Source: JACKII01 sp965202745 (lineage in GTDB: Bacteria > Pseudomonadota > Alphaproteobacteria > Bin95). Taken from it: a stretch of 64,000 nucleotides of DNA. Both the position numbers and the translations under genes were made by a program. Location: positions 62,001-126,000 of the forward strand of contig CBDBCB010000017.1 in assembly GCA_965202745.1 (NCBI GenBank), written 5' to 3'. Of the stretch, positions 13,840 through 23,279 are shown one piece after another (position 1 is the first letter of the stretch; every line of letters starts with the position of its first letter). The notes beneath the pieces are model-generated. The model made no database searches, was not told the DNA's origin, and worked only from the letters and a program-made list of their open reading frames with translations.

Positions 13840-14706
13840 ATGGCCATTTTCGCGCCTGTCGCCTTCATCTGCCTCTGGTCCGGCGCATTCATTGCCGTGC
13901 GGGCAGGCTTGCCTGATGTCTCGCCGCTGTTCTTCCTGACCATCCGCTTCGTTATAGCCGGTGCTGTTCTTGCACTGGTGATCACTGCCCTCCAGCGCCG
14001 GTGCTGGAGGGAAATGCAGGGGAAGTGGGGGGCGACAGCGCTAGCAGGCGTGTTGATGAACGGCTGCTACCTGGGTGCGGCCTACTTGGCCATGACGGAA
14101 ATCACCGGGGCCACCATGGCGCTCGCCGGATCATTGCAGCCGATCATGGTGGCGGTGCTCTCGATCCCGTTGCTGGGCGACAGGTTTGGCTGGCGGCAGT
14201 GGCTGGGTTTTGCGCTGGGCACCGGCGGTGTTGCGCTCGTCGCTGGTATTAACCTGGTCGAGTTGCAGAACGGCTCAGGCATGGCGTGGGCGCTGGTTTC
14301 CGTCGTCTCCATGGTGGCAGGCACGCTGCTATTCTCCCGCTTCGCCAGGGGCGTACCGGCAGCACATGCCAATGCCGTGCAATTATTGTCGGGGGCGCTG
14401 TTCTGCGGCGTGATGATGGTCCTGTTCGATGACGTCTCAGTTACGTGGACGCCCGCGAGCATAGGCACGCTGCTTTATCTGATTTTCGGCGTCTCGCTCG
14501 GTGGCATGGGCCTCTATCTCTACATGCTGAACAGCGGAACCGCTGGAAAGGTGGCTGCCAACTTCTACCTCACCCCCGGCCTGACCGCATTGTTTGGTTT
14601 CGTCCTGTTGGGGGAGACGCTGACGCCGCTGGCAATTGCCGGCTTCTGTGTTGCCTCAGCCGGGATATGGCTCGTGAACTACCGCAAGAAGACTCCGGCC
14701 CACTAG
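13840..14706 (+). CDS. EamA/DMT-family transporter
   Basis: This is an inner-membrane protein of the drug/metabolite transporter superfamily, predicted to export small metabolites; the substrate cannot be told. About 288 residues in ten hydrophobic segments form two EamA repeats (for example ICLWSGAFIAVRAGLP near the start and LTPGLTALFGFVLLGETLTP in the second repeat). I chose the ATG at 13840, where the first membrane helix begins; an in-frame GTG at 13801 would add 13 residues. It sits where rpsL is normally found, and its stop interlocks with the convergent EamA gene. Confidence 0.88.
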   Translation: MAIFAPVAFICLWSGAFIAVRAGLPDVSPLFFLTIRFVIAGAVLALVITALQRRCWREMQGKWGATALAGVLMNGCYLGAAYLAMTEITGATMALAGSLQPIMVAVLSIPLLGDRFGWRQWLGFALGTGGVALVAGINLVELQNGSGMAWALVSVVSMVAGTLLFSRFARGVPAAHANAVQLLSGALFCGVMMVLFDDVSVTWTPASIGTLLYLIFGVSLGGMGLYLYMLNSGTAGKVAANFYLTPGLTALFGFVLLGETLTPLAIAGFCVASAGIWLVNYRKKTPAH

Positions 14707-15587
14707 GCTGGAGCCTTCTTGCGGACCGTCTCCCGGTAAATCACAAACAAGCCGCTCCCAATGATCACCGCCCCGCCGATGACCGTGTACTGGTCTGGCA
14801 GGTCGCCAAACATAAAATAGCCCAGCAAAACACTCGCCACGATGCGGGTGTAGTTGATTGGCGCGAGGAGCGAGGCATCGGCCAGCCTGAATGCATTGAA
14901 CATGCACATATGCGCCGTGAAGCCCACCGTTCCCGCGACGAAGGCCAAAGCGATGTCGCCCATATCCAGGGGCGTCCAAAAGAATGGGGCAGCCAGCAGC
15001 GCGCCGATACCCGCCACCACTTGCGTATAGAGCAACGTGGTCAGGGCGCTGTCATGCCCGGCAAGCTTGCGGGTGATGAGTTGGAACAGGGCAAAGAACA
15101 GGGCGGAGCCTATGGGCAGCAGTGCGGCCCATTGGAATACCTCGCTGCCCGGGCGAACCACGATCATTGCACCAACCAGGCCGGCAACGACGGCCGCCCA
15201 GCGCCGCCAACCGACTTTTTCCCCTAGCATGGGGCCGGCCAAGGCCACCATGAACAGCGGTCCCGTGAAATTGATAACCGTTGCTTCGGCCAGGGGCAGA
15301 TATTGCAGCGAGGCAAAGATAAAGGACAGCGAGCCCAGAATGCACAGACCGCGAACCCCCTGAAGCCCCGGCTTGTTAGCTTTTGCCAGCTTGCGCACAT
15401 TCTGGCGTTTGAACACCAGATACAGGCTCATATTAATGAACACGAACAGCAGATAGAGCCAAACCACCTGCACGCTGTGCATGCTATGGCCCAGTACCTT
15501 CGCCATAGCATCCGCAAGGGCAATGCACGAAAGACCGACGGTAAAAACGAGTACGCCCGCAACCGTCGGCGGTATAGCGGAAAACAT
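14703..15587 (-). CDS. EamA/DMT-family transporter
   Basis: This is a second, distinct EamA-type inner-membrane transporter of 294 residues, with ten predicted helices in two repeats. The first repeat ends near LPLAEATVINFTGPLFMVALAG, and the second contains FRLADASLLAPINYTRIV. The substrate is unknown. It is convergent with the preceding transporter, and the two stop codons share bases in a CTAG. Eight bases separate its start from the stop of the TPP enzyme upstream on the same strand, so the two may be co-transcribed. Confidence 0.88.
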   Translation of the reverse strand: MFSAIPPTVAGVLVFTVGLSCIALADAMAKVLGHSMHSVQVVWLYLLFVFINMSLYLVFKRQNVRKLAKANKPGLQGVRGLCILGSLSFIFASLQYLPLAEATVINFTGPLFMVALAGPMLGEKVGWRRWAAVVAGLVGAMIVVRPGSEVFQWAALLPIGSALFFALFQLITRKLAGHDSALTTLLYTQVVAGIGALLAAPFFWTPLDMGDIALAFVAGTVGFTAHMCMFNAFRLADASLLAPINYTRIVASVLLGYFMFGDLPDQYTVIGGAVIIGSGLFVIYRETVRKKAPA

Positions 15588-15595
15588 CTAGTACA

Positions 15596-17113
15596 TTATG
15601 CTTTCGCTTGCAGATCGCTGAGCCGTGTCATGGAAGTATTCAGCTCCAGGTTGGTGCGCACCTCGATGATGACAGGGCCGTCATGCTTCATGGCTTCCGC
15701 TATCACCGGCACCGCGTCTTCCGGCGTCAGGATGCGCAGTCTCTTTGCGCCAAAGGCAGCGGCATAGGCAGCGAAATCTGGATTGCGCAGCTTGGTCACT
15801 GGGTGGTCGCGGGTCGGGAAGTGGGTTTCCTGGTGAAAGCGGATGGTGCCGTAATGCTGGTTGTTGGAGACAATGATGCGCGGCTTGGCACCGGTCAGCA
15901 TAGCGGTTGCCATCTCGGAGCCGGTCATTAGCGCGCCGCCATCGCCGCACAGCCCGAACACCTGGCGCTCCGGAAAGCGCAGGGAGGCCGCAACCGCGGC
16001 GGGAACACCCATACCCATCGCCTCGCTCTCGGAGCCGATCAGCAGGTTGGTGCGGCGGAAGCGGAAACGGTGATGCAGCCACGACATGAAGTTGCCAGCG
16101 TCCGACGTGATGACGGCGTCCGGCGGCAGCAATTGGTTCATGGCATCGATAACGTGGGCAAAGTCGATGCCGTCGTCAGCTTCACGCGTTGGCACCTCGG
16201 AAGCGTCGATATAGGCCTTGTGCGCCCGCGCGCACCAGGCGGCTCGGCTGGCAGGGGGTGGCGGCGCGTTGTGCATGGCCAGGGAGTCGAGGAAAAGCGC
16301 AGCGTCAGCAACAATCGCGCCTTCTGTGCGGAAGCGCACGCCAACCTCGCTCGGGTCAGGATGGATATGGATGAAGCGTTGGTTCTCGCCGGGAATGGTA
16401 TAGCCAAGGTTCGGCGCGCCAGTCAGGCGGGTGCCAATGGCAACGACCAGGTCTGCATCCCAAACGGTTTGGCGCACCGCCATGGGCGGGCGCACGCCCA
16501 ATTCACCGGCATAGAGGGGATGTTCGTGGTCAAACACGTCATCATGCTCATAGACCGGCATCACCGGCACTTGCAGCATTTCCGCTACCTTGGCCAGTGT
16601 GTCCTTGGCTCTGCCGGTGTGCTCACAGGCAATCAATACGGGGCGCTCGGCCTGAGTCACGGCTTCTAGCACATCGGTCGGCAGCGGCACGATTACCGGA
16701 CCCGGTGTGCCACTTTGCGCAACGTGGAAAGCGCGGGCGAGGATTTCGCCAATGCGGTCGGGGTCGTTGACCTGCTCGACCCGCTTGGCCATGTCGGCGA
16801 AGTCCATTTCCTGGGTGTGGGTCATGCCGATGCGCTTTGTCCCGACCTGGCCCAACAGCACGACCAGAGGCACGCCGCCCTGGTGGGCGGAGTGGATGGC
16901 AACGGCGGCGTTGGTGGTGCCGGTGCATTTGGCATCCGCGACTGCCATGAAAGCCGCACCGCCCTCATGCCGGCAGGAGACGATTTCCAGGATGGGGTCT
17001 TCGACCAGTGCATCCATGACCGCCAGATAGCTTTCGCCCGGCACGCAAAAGGCACGGCCGATGCCATGCAGGCGCAATGTATCGACCAATATTTTCGCAG
17101 CAGTCTGCGCCAT
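15596..17113 (-). CDS. Thiamine pyrophosphate-dependent enzyme, acetolactate synthase-like, with an internal gap
   Basis: The protein belongs to the TPP-binding decarboxylase/carboligase family. The catalytic Glu is in SCRHEGGAAFM near residue 51. The C-terminal TPP site GDGGALMTGSEM continues to SNN. At 505 residues it is shorter than the usual 540-560. After AFMAVADAK the expected stretch of roughly 15 residues, including the GPGATN loop start, is missing and the sequence resumes at TGTTNAAVAIHSAHQ. The deletion keeps the frame. Activity is therefore doubtful. The substrate is unknown; it may be operonic with the EamA gene downstream. Confidence 0.75.
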   Translation of the reverse strand: MAQTAAKILVDTLRLHGIGRAFCVPGESYLAVMDALVEDPILEIVSCRHEGGAAFMAVADAKCTGTTNAAVAIHSAHQGGVPLVVLLGQVGTKRIGMTHTQEMDFADMAKRVEQVNDPDRIGEILARAFHVAQSGTPGPVIVPLPTDVLEAVTQAERPVLIACEHTGRAKDTLAKVAEMLQVPVMPVYEHDDVFDHEHPLYAGELGVRPPMAVRQTVWDADLVVAIGTRLTGAPNLGYTIPGENQRFIHIHPDPSEVGVRFRTEGAIVADAALFLDSLAMHNAPPPPASRAAWCARAHKAYIDASEVPTREADDGIDFAHVIDAMNQLLPPDAVITSDAGNFMSWLHHRFRFRRTNLLIGSESEAMGMGVPAAVAASLRFPERQVFGLCGDGGALMTGSEMATAMLTGAKPRIIVSNNQHYGTIRFHQETHFPTRDHPVTKLRNPDFAAYAAAFGAKRLRILTPEDAVPVIAEAMKHDGPVIIEVRTNLELNTSMTRLSDLQAKA

Positions 17114-17235
17114 AATTTCCTCGTGGATGAGCAGGTATGTACGGTTGAATCTAGGGCCTAACGTGCACCGTCACTTGACGAACCGCAACGGTTCCGACAG
17201 TGGAAGGGCTGACATTCTTAGGGCATGGTAACAGT

Positions 17236-17598
17236 ATGACGCGTTTCGTGGACGAAGAAGCACAAAAAATGGAAGAGCTCACTGCCAAATTTCCTATCGG
17301 GCAAATCGTGCGTCACCGCCGGTATCCGTTCCGGGGAGTGATTTTTGACGTGGACCCGACATTCTCGAATTCTGAGGAATGGTGGCAGTCGATTCCCGAA
17401 GAATCCCGGCCCCGCAAAGACCAGCCCTACTACCATCTGTTCGCGGAGAATTCGGAAACCACCTACATTGCCTACGTCTCTGAGCAGAACCTGCTGCTAG
17501 ACGAGACGGGCAAACCGGTGCGTCATCCGGAAGTCTCGTCGGTATTCACCGGGATGGAAAATGGCCGCTACGTCCTGCGGAACGAGCACGCCCATTGA
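17236..17598 (+). CDS. hspQ: HspQ-family heat shock/hemimethylated-DNA-binding protein
   Basis: HspQ/YccV proteins are small factors implicated in heat-shock proteolysis, where they stimulate Lon, and in DnaA stability. The core motif FPIGQIVRHRRYPFRGVIFD, then RPRKDQPYYHLFAEN and YVSEQNLLLDETGKPVRHP, is clear. The start at 17236 gives MTRFVDEEAQKM and 120 residues; an in-frame GTG at 17200 would add twelve residues with no family support. It stands alone between a leftward gene and a rightward decayed pair. Confidence 0.85.
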   Translation: MTRFVDEEAQKMEELTAKFPIGQIVRHRRYPFRGVIFDVDPTFSNSEEWWQSIPEESRPRKDQPYYHLFAENSETTYIAYVSEQNLLLDETGKPVRHPEVSSVFTGMENGRYVLRNEHAH

Positions 17599-17608
17599 GC
17601 GGAGGTGT

Positions 17609-18662
17609 ATGGAACGGTTTGACCGCGCGGCGCTGGAGCAATTCTGCGCCGCTGTTTTTCGCGCGGCCGGCCTGAGCCAGGAAGCGGCGGACGTTACGTC
17701 TCGTCTGCTGGTCGAAGCCGACGCTATGGGCCACGACACTCACGGACTGGCCCAAGCACCAGTGTATCTGCTAGGCGCTGGCCGACGGCACCATGATTGC
17801 AGACAGTGCGCCGGACGTGATCCGTGACAAGGGCGCGGTGTTGACCTGGGACGGTCAGTACCAGCCGGGCCTTTGGCTAACATGGCGCGCGATTGAGGCT
17901 GCAATAACGCGGGCGGAGACTTATGGCATGGCCTCTGTTGCCATCCGCCGCTCGCACCATATCGGTTGCTTGGCAGCATTCCTGCCTCTGATGACCGAGC
18001 GCGGCTTTATGGGCACGCTCTATAGCTCCGACCCGGCGATCAAGGCCGTGGCGCCTTTTGGCAGCGTGGAGCAGGTCTATACGCCAAACCCCATCGCCTG
18101 TGGTATTCCCACGGCAGGCGATCCGATCCTGATCGATATCAGCGCCTCCGGTACCAACATAGGCCTCTCCATGCGCGCTATCGCGGCAGGGCAAGCCCTG
18201 TGCGACGACTGGCTGGTGGATGCAGACGGCAGGCCGTCGAATGACCCAGCCATCCTGCAAGCAGATCCGCCTGGCGCTTTGTTGCCGCTCGGCGGCGGGG
18301 ATCGCGGGCACAAGGGCTTTGGCCTGAGCCTGATGGTCGAGGCATTGACCAGCGGCCTTGGCGGTTTTGGACGCTTGCAAGGCCCGTCCCACCAGGGTGC
18401 CAGCGTCTTTTTGCAAGTGATGGACCTGGATGCGTTTGGCGGCGGTGAGGTCTTCCGGGCAGAGATGCAGCATCTGGCCGATATCTGTCGCGGAGCGAAA
18501 GTACCGGACGGCAAGCCTTCCGTGCGCTTGCCGGGTGAGCGCGGTCTGGCGTTGAAACGTCAGGCGGAGGCCGGCGGTGTGCCGCTGCATCCAACCATTC
18601 TGCCGGCAATGAAACCCTGGGCGGCTCAATACGGCGTGACCTTGCCGGTTCCCCGCGGATAG
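17609..18662 (+). pseudogene. Malate/L-lactate dehydrogenase family (Ldh_2) gene, frameshifted
   Basis: The family consists of NAD(P)-dependent 2-hydroxyacid dehydrogenases such as malate, lactate and ureidoglycolate enzymes. A GGAGG site precedes the ATG at 17609. The N-terminal DAMGHDTHGLAQAPVYL is in one frame; near 17775 the frame shifts and continues ALADGTMIADSAPD to the stop at 18660-18662. Later motifs include VAIRRSHHIGCLA, TPNPIACGIPT and GGGDRGHKGFGLSLMVEALT. The indel may be real or an assembly error. As written no full protein is made. It lies just upstream of a broken CoA transferase, suggesting joint loss of a pathway. Confidence 0.85.
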
Positions 18663-18708
18663 ACTGACCGTAACAAATCAAGTCTGAGAAAGAGGAAACG
18701 CCACAACA

Positions 18709-19820
18709 ATGCGAGCGTTTGAAGAAATTCGTGTGTTCGACGCCACCCAGGGTGTCGCCGGTCCCCACTGCGCCATGCTGCTGGCCCAGCACGGGGTGGA
18801 TGTCATCAAGGTCGAGCCGTTGGCCTGCGATTGGGGCCGCGCCATCGGCAAGAAACATGGCGAGCATTGCGCCTATGGCCTGGCCGTGAACCGGGGCAAG
18901 CGCTCCATCGCGCTGGACCTGAAACATCCGGATGGCATCGCGATTGCACAGAAACTGGCATCGGAGGCAGACGTGGTGCTGGAAAGTTTCCGTCCGGGCG
19001 TGATCTACCTATCTGTTACGGGGTATGGACAGGAAGGCCCCTACAATGGCCGTCCATTCACGGATTCGGTGATCCAGGCTTACAGCGGTTGGATGTCCAT
19101 CAACAAAGATAAGGACCGCATTCCCCAGCGTATCTCGATCATCGCCATCGATGTGATGACGGGCCTCTATGGCTTCCAGGCAGTCGCCCCGGCGCTCTAT
19201 TGAAGTCCCGCATTGGCGAGGGCCAGTATCTGGACGTGCCGCTGGCTGGCGCTGCGGCGGCGTTCCAGGCCGGCAAAATGATCGAGTACCGGCTGGAAGG
19301 GGCGGAGCCCTCTGCACTGGGCTCACCGGTCGGCACGTTCCAGACTAAAGACGGTTTCATCAACATGAACGCCCGGCGCGATTAATACTTCGCCGCGCTT
19401 TGTGACATGTTGGATTTACCGGAATGGAAGTCCGACCCGCGCTTCACCACGCCCGAAGGCCGCATCCAGAATGACGCTGCGCTGATGGAAGTGATCCGGC
19501 CCGCGATGGTCAACAAGACCAGCGCTGAGTGGATCGCCATTTTGGAAGAAGCCGACATCCTGGCCGCAAAGGTGAACGATTTCGGCGATTTGTTCGAGGA
19601 TGAACAGGTGAAGGCCGTCGGTCAGATCGAATGGCTTAACCAGAAGGGGTTCGACCAGACCCTACCCGTGCCGCAGATCCCCGGCCAACCCCGGATCGAG
19701 CCGGGCAGCTTCCTTGCTCATGTGCCGGTGCCTGGCGAGCAAACTGATGAGATTTTGGCGGAAATGGGTTTCGACGCTGCCAAGATCACCTCGCTGCGCA
19801 GCGATGGGGCGATACGGTAA
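18709..19820 (+). pseudogene. CaiB/BaiF-type CoA transferase gene, broken by a frameshift and a stop
   Basis: Family III CoA transferases move CoA between carboxylic acids. The N-terminal part (RVFDATQGVAGPHCAMLLAQ, then KRSIALDLKHPDG with the expected LDLK motif) reads to 19203. A one-base loss near 19195-19200 shifts the frame to KSRIGEGQYLDVPLAG, and an in-frame TAA at 19383-19385 interrupts it again at ARRD|YFAAL. The rest reads to 19820. A frameshift plus a nonsense change makes sequencing error alone unlikely. Confidence 0.87.
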
Positions 19821-19835
19821 TACTTCATTTGTGGA

Positions 19836-19855
19836 CCGCCGGGATTTCCCGGCGG
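19836..19855 (+). terminator. Hairpin after the CoA transferase pseudogene
   Basis: A perfect 9-bp stem, CCGCCGGGA with TCCCGGCGG, has a 2-nt loop and is followed by GTTCGCATTTTA. It lies between a rightward and a leftward gene. The T-run is weak, so termination is likely but not certain. Confidence 0.55.
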
Positions 19856-19910
19856 GTTCGCATTTTAATCGCCGCCTGGTCCCGGCGCTCTGGCCGGGAA
19901 AGGCTGTTTT

Positions 19911-20417
19911 CTATATAGCCTCCGCCCGCGCCTTTATCAGCTTCAGGGCATCAACCACCGCCTGCACGCGCACCGCACTTCGGTCGCCCTCGTAAACCCG
20001 GTGCAAGGTCTCCGTCTCACCGCCGCGGCTGGCCACTGCCAGATACACTGTACCCACAGGCTTTTCCGGCGAACCGCCGCCCGGCCCGGCAATGCCACTG
20101 ACGGCGACGGCAATGTCAGCGTCACTGCCCGCAACGTGCAGCAGGCCCTCTGCCATCTCTGTCACCGTTTGGCTAGAGACGGCACCGTGTGTCTCTAGCG
20201 TGGCTGTTTTAACGTCCAGTACCTCGTGTTTTGCGTGGTTTGAATAGGTAACGAAAGAGCGGCGAATGCAGTCGGAGGAGCCAGCGATCTCCGTTAGCGC
20301 TCCCGCGACCAGGCCGCCTGTGCAGCTTTCCGCTGATGCGCCGCGCAGGCCTTTTTGGCGGAGTGCCTCCAACGTCTCTGTCGACAGAGTGATGATTTCG
20401 GCGGGAAAGATGCTCAC
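19911..20417 (-). CDS. pncC: CinA C-terminal-type nicotinamide-nucleotide amidohydrolase
   Basis: PncC hydrolyses nicotinamide mononucleotide to nicotinate mononucleotide in NAD recycling. The 168-residue protein is the stand-alone amidase domain without the COG1058 domain of full CinA. Conserved blocks are SAESCTGGLVAGALTEIAGSS, GVVSYSN-like FVTYSNHAKHEVL, and AVSGIAGPGGGSPEKPVGTV. It overlaps pgpA by four bases and is the last gene of a leftward ispDF-pgpA-pncC operon, a common alphaproteobacterial arrangement. Confidence 0.92.
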   Translation of the reverse strand: MSIFPAEIITLSTETLEALRQKGLRGASAESCTGGLVAGALTEIAGSSDCIRRSFVTYSNHAKHEVLDVKTATLETHGAVSSQTVTEMAEGLLHVAGSDADIAVAVSGIAGPGGGSPEKPVGTVYLAVASRGGETETLHRVYEGDRSAVRVQAVVDALKLIKARAEAI

Positions 20418-20872
20418 AGCATGTCTCCGGTCTTGAGAACAAACAGGCCGAGCGCCGCATAGCCGCCAGCGACAAGGTCATCGGCCATAATGCCCAGGCC
20501 GCCATGCAACTTTCGGTCGGCCCAACTGGCTGGCCAGGGTTTGAAGATATCGGCGGCCCGGAACAGAAGAAAGGCGATGGCCATGTCTGGCAATGCGATG
20601 GTGGCTGGCAGCAGCGCGATCCATTGCCCTGCCACTTCGTCGATGACAATCTCGTCAGGATCGTCGTGCCCGATCAGGTGGGCATGCTCGGCACTGGCCC
20701 ACCACCCCGCTAGGGTCACGGCCACGATGCCGGCTCCCAACAACCAAGCTCCACCCGCCCAGAGCAACGCCACGCCTATCGGCAGCGCTGCTAGCGAGCC
20801 CCAGGTGCCGGGCGCTTTCGGTAGCAGGCCGGAGCCAAAGAACGTTGCGATGAGGGAGGCGGGCTTCATCAT
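20414..20872 (-). CDS. pgpA: Phosphatidylglycerophosphatase A
   Basis: PgpA removes phosphate from phosphatidylglycerophosphate at the inner membrane to make phosphatidylglycerol. The 152-residue protein has several hydrophobic helices and the family motifs FGSGLLPKAPGTWGSLAALP, DPDEIVIDEVAGQWIAL and RAADIFKPWPASWADRKLHGG, with GIMADDLVAG near the end. It overlaps both neighbours by four bases, indicating translational coupling within ispDF-pgpA-pncC. Confidence 0.95.
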   Translation of the reverse strand: MMKPASLIATFFGSGLLPKAPGTWGSLAALPIGVALLWAGGAWLLGAGIVAVTLAGWWASAEHAHLIGHDDPDEIVIDEVAGQWIALLPATIALPDMAIAFLLFRAADIFKPWPASWADRKLHGGLGIMADDLVAGGYAALGLFVLKTGDML

Positions 20873-22044
20873 TCTTCCGGCAGACGCAGTGTCGCGACGG
20901 CATGGGCGGCAATGCCTTCCTGCCGCCCGGTGAAGCCCAGCTTCTCACTAGTGGTTGCTTTGACGGCGACCCGGTGCAGCGGCAGGCCTGCAATATCGGC
21001 AATCCGCGCCCGCATAGCGTCGCGATGCGAGCCGATCTTGGGCTGTTCACAGACCAGTGTCAGATCCAGGTGCTGGATAGTGCCGCCGCGTTCTTGCACC
21101 AGCCCTGCGGCATGAACCAGAAAGAGGGCGCTGTCGGCGTCGCGCCATTCGCTCTGGCTTGGCGGGAAGTGGCTCCCGATGTCGCCAGCCGCCAGTGCGC
21201 CGTAGATCGCATCGCAGAGCGCGTGCAGTCCCACATCGGCGTCGGAATGTCCGGCCAACCCTAGGGTATGCTCGATGCGGACGCCGCCCAAGGTTACGTG
21301 ATTTCCAGGGGCGCAGGCGTGCACGTCATAGCCAAAGCCCGTGCGTGTCTCCATTTGTGCTGCCAGGCGTGATTCCAGCGTATGGAGGTCGGTCATCGTG
21401 GTAACTTTCAGCAGGGATTCTGAGCCGGGGAGGATGGCAACCTTCTCCCCGGCCGCTTGCAGAAGATCGGCATCGTCCGTGAAGTTTTCGTGCGTAGCAG
21501 CCCGATGAGCCTCAAGTATCGCTGCAAAGTGGAAGCCCTGCGGCGTCTGGGCCCGCCAGAGCTTGGAGCGCGGCACGGTTTCCTCAATGCTGCCAGCATC
21601 ATCCGCACGCTTTAGCGTATCGGCGACGGGCAGGGCAGGGATCACGCCAAGGCTGCTGCCCAGCGCTGCCAGAACCCCCTCGACCACTGCCGGTTCGATC
21701 AGCGCGCGCGCGGCGTCGTGAATGAGGACAAAATCCGGTGGCGTTGGCATGGCTGCTAGGCTTTCCAACCCGGCCCGCACCGAGGCCTGGCGGGTATCGC
21801 CGCCGATCACCGGCGTTAGCAAGCGGGGATCGAGCAGTTCGTTCATAGCCACATCGTAGAGCGCCCGGTCGTCGGTATGGATGACGCAGCGCACGTGCGA
21901 AACTTGTGGCACAGCGAGAAAGCCTTCTACAGCGCGGCGCAGAACCGGTTTTCCGGCCAGTAAGCTGTACTGTTTCGGTCCCGCGCCGCCGAAGCGGCTG
22001 CCGCGCCCGGCCGCAACGATCAGGACCGCAATTGTCTGCATCAC
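20869..22044 (-). CDS. ispDF: Bifunctional IspD/IspF isoprenoid biosynthesis enzyme
   Basis: The protein joins two non-consecutive steps of the MEP pathway: MEP cytidylyltransferase (IspD, about residues 1-230) and MEcPP synthase (IspF, about 232-391). IspD shows the nucleotide loop AAGRGSRFGGAGPKQY and HDAARALI. IspF starts at TGFGYDVHA, with metal ligands D and H, and continues HTLGLAGHSDADVGLHALCDA and KATTSEKLGFTGRQEG. The fusion is typical of alphaproteobacteria. It leads the leftward operon and is divergent from ntrB across a 119-bp AT-rich gap. Confidence 0.97.
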   Translation of the reverse strand: MMQTIAVLIVAAGRGSRFGGAGPKQYSLLAGKPVLRRAVEGFLAVPQVSHVRCVIHTDDRALYDVAMNELLDPRLLTPVIGGDTRQASVRAGLESLAAMPTPPDFVLIHDAARALIEPAVVEGVLAALGSSLGVIPALPVADTLKRADDAGSIEETVPRSKLWRAQTPQGFHFAAILEAHRAATHENFTDDADLLQAAGEKVAILPGSESLLKVTTMTDLHTLESRLAAQMETRTGFGYDVHACAPGNHVTLGGVRIEHTLGLAGHSDADVGLHALCDAIYGALAAGDIGSHFPPSQSEWRDADSALFLVHAAGLVQERGGTIQHLDLTLVCEQPKIGSHRDAMRARIADIAGLPLHRVAVKATTSEKLGFTGRQEGIAAHAVATLRLPEE

Positions 22045-22163
22045 TCTCTCCTCTCAGAAAGGCCATAACATGCGGGGTTGCGGCGCAACAGAGCACTTGC
22101 GCTCGCCGAACCCAAATACTATTTTGCTTATTAAATAGGCAAAATAGGTAATGACTAAAATTT

Positions 22164-23279
22164 ATGCAAATGGACGTTACAGTGACACCAGACCCGGCCA
22201 CCGTGTTGGAGGCGCTCTCAGCAGCGATCCTGGTGGTGGATGCGGATAATGTTATCCGCATGGCCAACGGCTCGGCGGAACACCTGCTGCAAACCAGCCG
22301 CAGCGGGCTGATCGGTCATCGCTTGGATGGTATCATTCCGCCCGACAGTTTGGTGCAGGCACTGGCGACGCAGGTCCGAAGCAGCGCTTCAAGCATCGCC
22401 GACCACGGCATTCCTCTGGATACCCAGCGGGTAAGCCTGCCTGCGGTGTCGGTGCATATCTCGCCGGTACTGGATCAGTCTGGCCGCAGCCAGGACTGGG
22501 TAGCCCTGAGCCTGACGCCGAACACTATCGCCCAGCGAATTGATCAGCAATTGGTGCATCGCCATGCCAGCCGCTCGGTTGCGGCGATGGCGGCGTTGCT
22601 TGCGCATGAGGTGAAGAACCCGCTTGCGGGGATCCGGGGCGCTGCGCAATTGCTGGAACCCAGTGTTGGTCCGGAGGACCGGGAACTGATTGCGCTGATT
22701 TGCGATGAGGTCGACCGCATCAACGCGCTGGTGGATCACATGGGCCTCGCGGCGGACCCTCGCGGGTTAGAGCGGGGGCCGGTCAACATCCATGAGGTTC
22801 TGGGCCGCGGCCGTTTGCTGGCGGAGGCCGGGTTTGGCGAGAATGTCAATTTTGTGGAGCGTTTCGATCCGTCACTGCCGCCAGCCTTTGGCCACCGGGA
22901 CCAGCTTATCCAGGTGGTGGTGAACCTGATCAAGAACGCTTGTGAAGCTGTCGGCCCGCGCAATGGCGAGATTGTGTTGTCGACGGCCTATCAGCATGGC
23001 GTGCGCATCGCCGTGCCCGGCGCAGCAAAGCCGGTGGACCTGCCTCTGGTTTTGCGGGTGCAGGACAATGGGCCGGGCGTGCCCGAAGACATGCGCGAGC
23101 ACCTGTTCGATCCTTTCGTATCCGGCAAGCTGGGCGGCCATGGGCTTGGTCTGGCCCTGGTCGCGAAGATCGTCAGCGAGCATGGGGGGCTGGTGGAGTG
23201 CGATAGCGAAGCAGGGCGGACGGTTTTCACCGTGATGTTGCCCATTGCCGGGACAAGAGATCAGGGAGAAGCAGTATGA
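22164..23279 (+). CDS. ntrB: Nitrogen-regulation sensor histidine kinase NtrB
   Basis: NtrB phosphorylates or dephosphorylates NtrC in response to PII-signalled nitrogen status. The 371-residue cytoplasmic protein has an N-terminal PAS domain (about residues 12-115), the dimerisation/H-box LAHEVKNPLAGIRGAAQLLE near residue 150, and a HATPase domain with N-box VVNLIKNACEAV, G1 QDNGPGVPE and G2 GGHGLGLALV. No membrane segments are seen. It overlaps ntrC by ATGA. The usual alphaproteobacterial ntrYX pair does not follow. Confidence 0.94.
   Translation: MQMDVTVTPDPATVLEALSAAILVVDADNVIRMANGSAEHLLQTSRSGLIGHRLDGIIPPDSLVQALATQVRSSASSIADHGIPLDTQRVSLPAVSVHISPVLDQSGRSQDWVALSLTPNTIAQRIDQQLVHRHASRSVAAMAALLAHEVKNPLAGIRGAAQLLEPSVGPEDRELIALICDEVDRINALVDHMGLAADPRGLERGPVNIHEVLGRGRLLAEAGFGENVNFVERFDPSLPPAFGHRDQLIQVVVNLIKNACEAVGPRNGEIVLSTAYQHGVRIAVPGAAKPVDLPLVLRVQDNGPGVPEDMREHLFDPFVSGKLGGHGLGLALVAKIVSEHGGLVECDSEAGRTVFTVMLPIAGTRDQGEAV

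Noticed and set aside
14445..15227. A 260-codon rightward frame spanning the convergent EamA genes
   Set aside because: It overlaps two well-supported transporters in wrong frames and has a composition typical of shadow translation.
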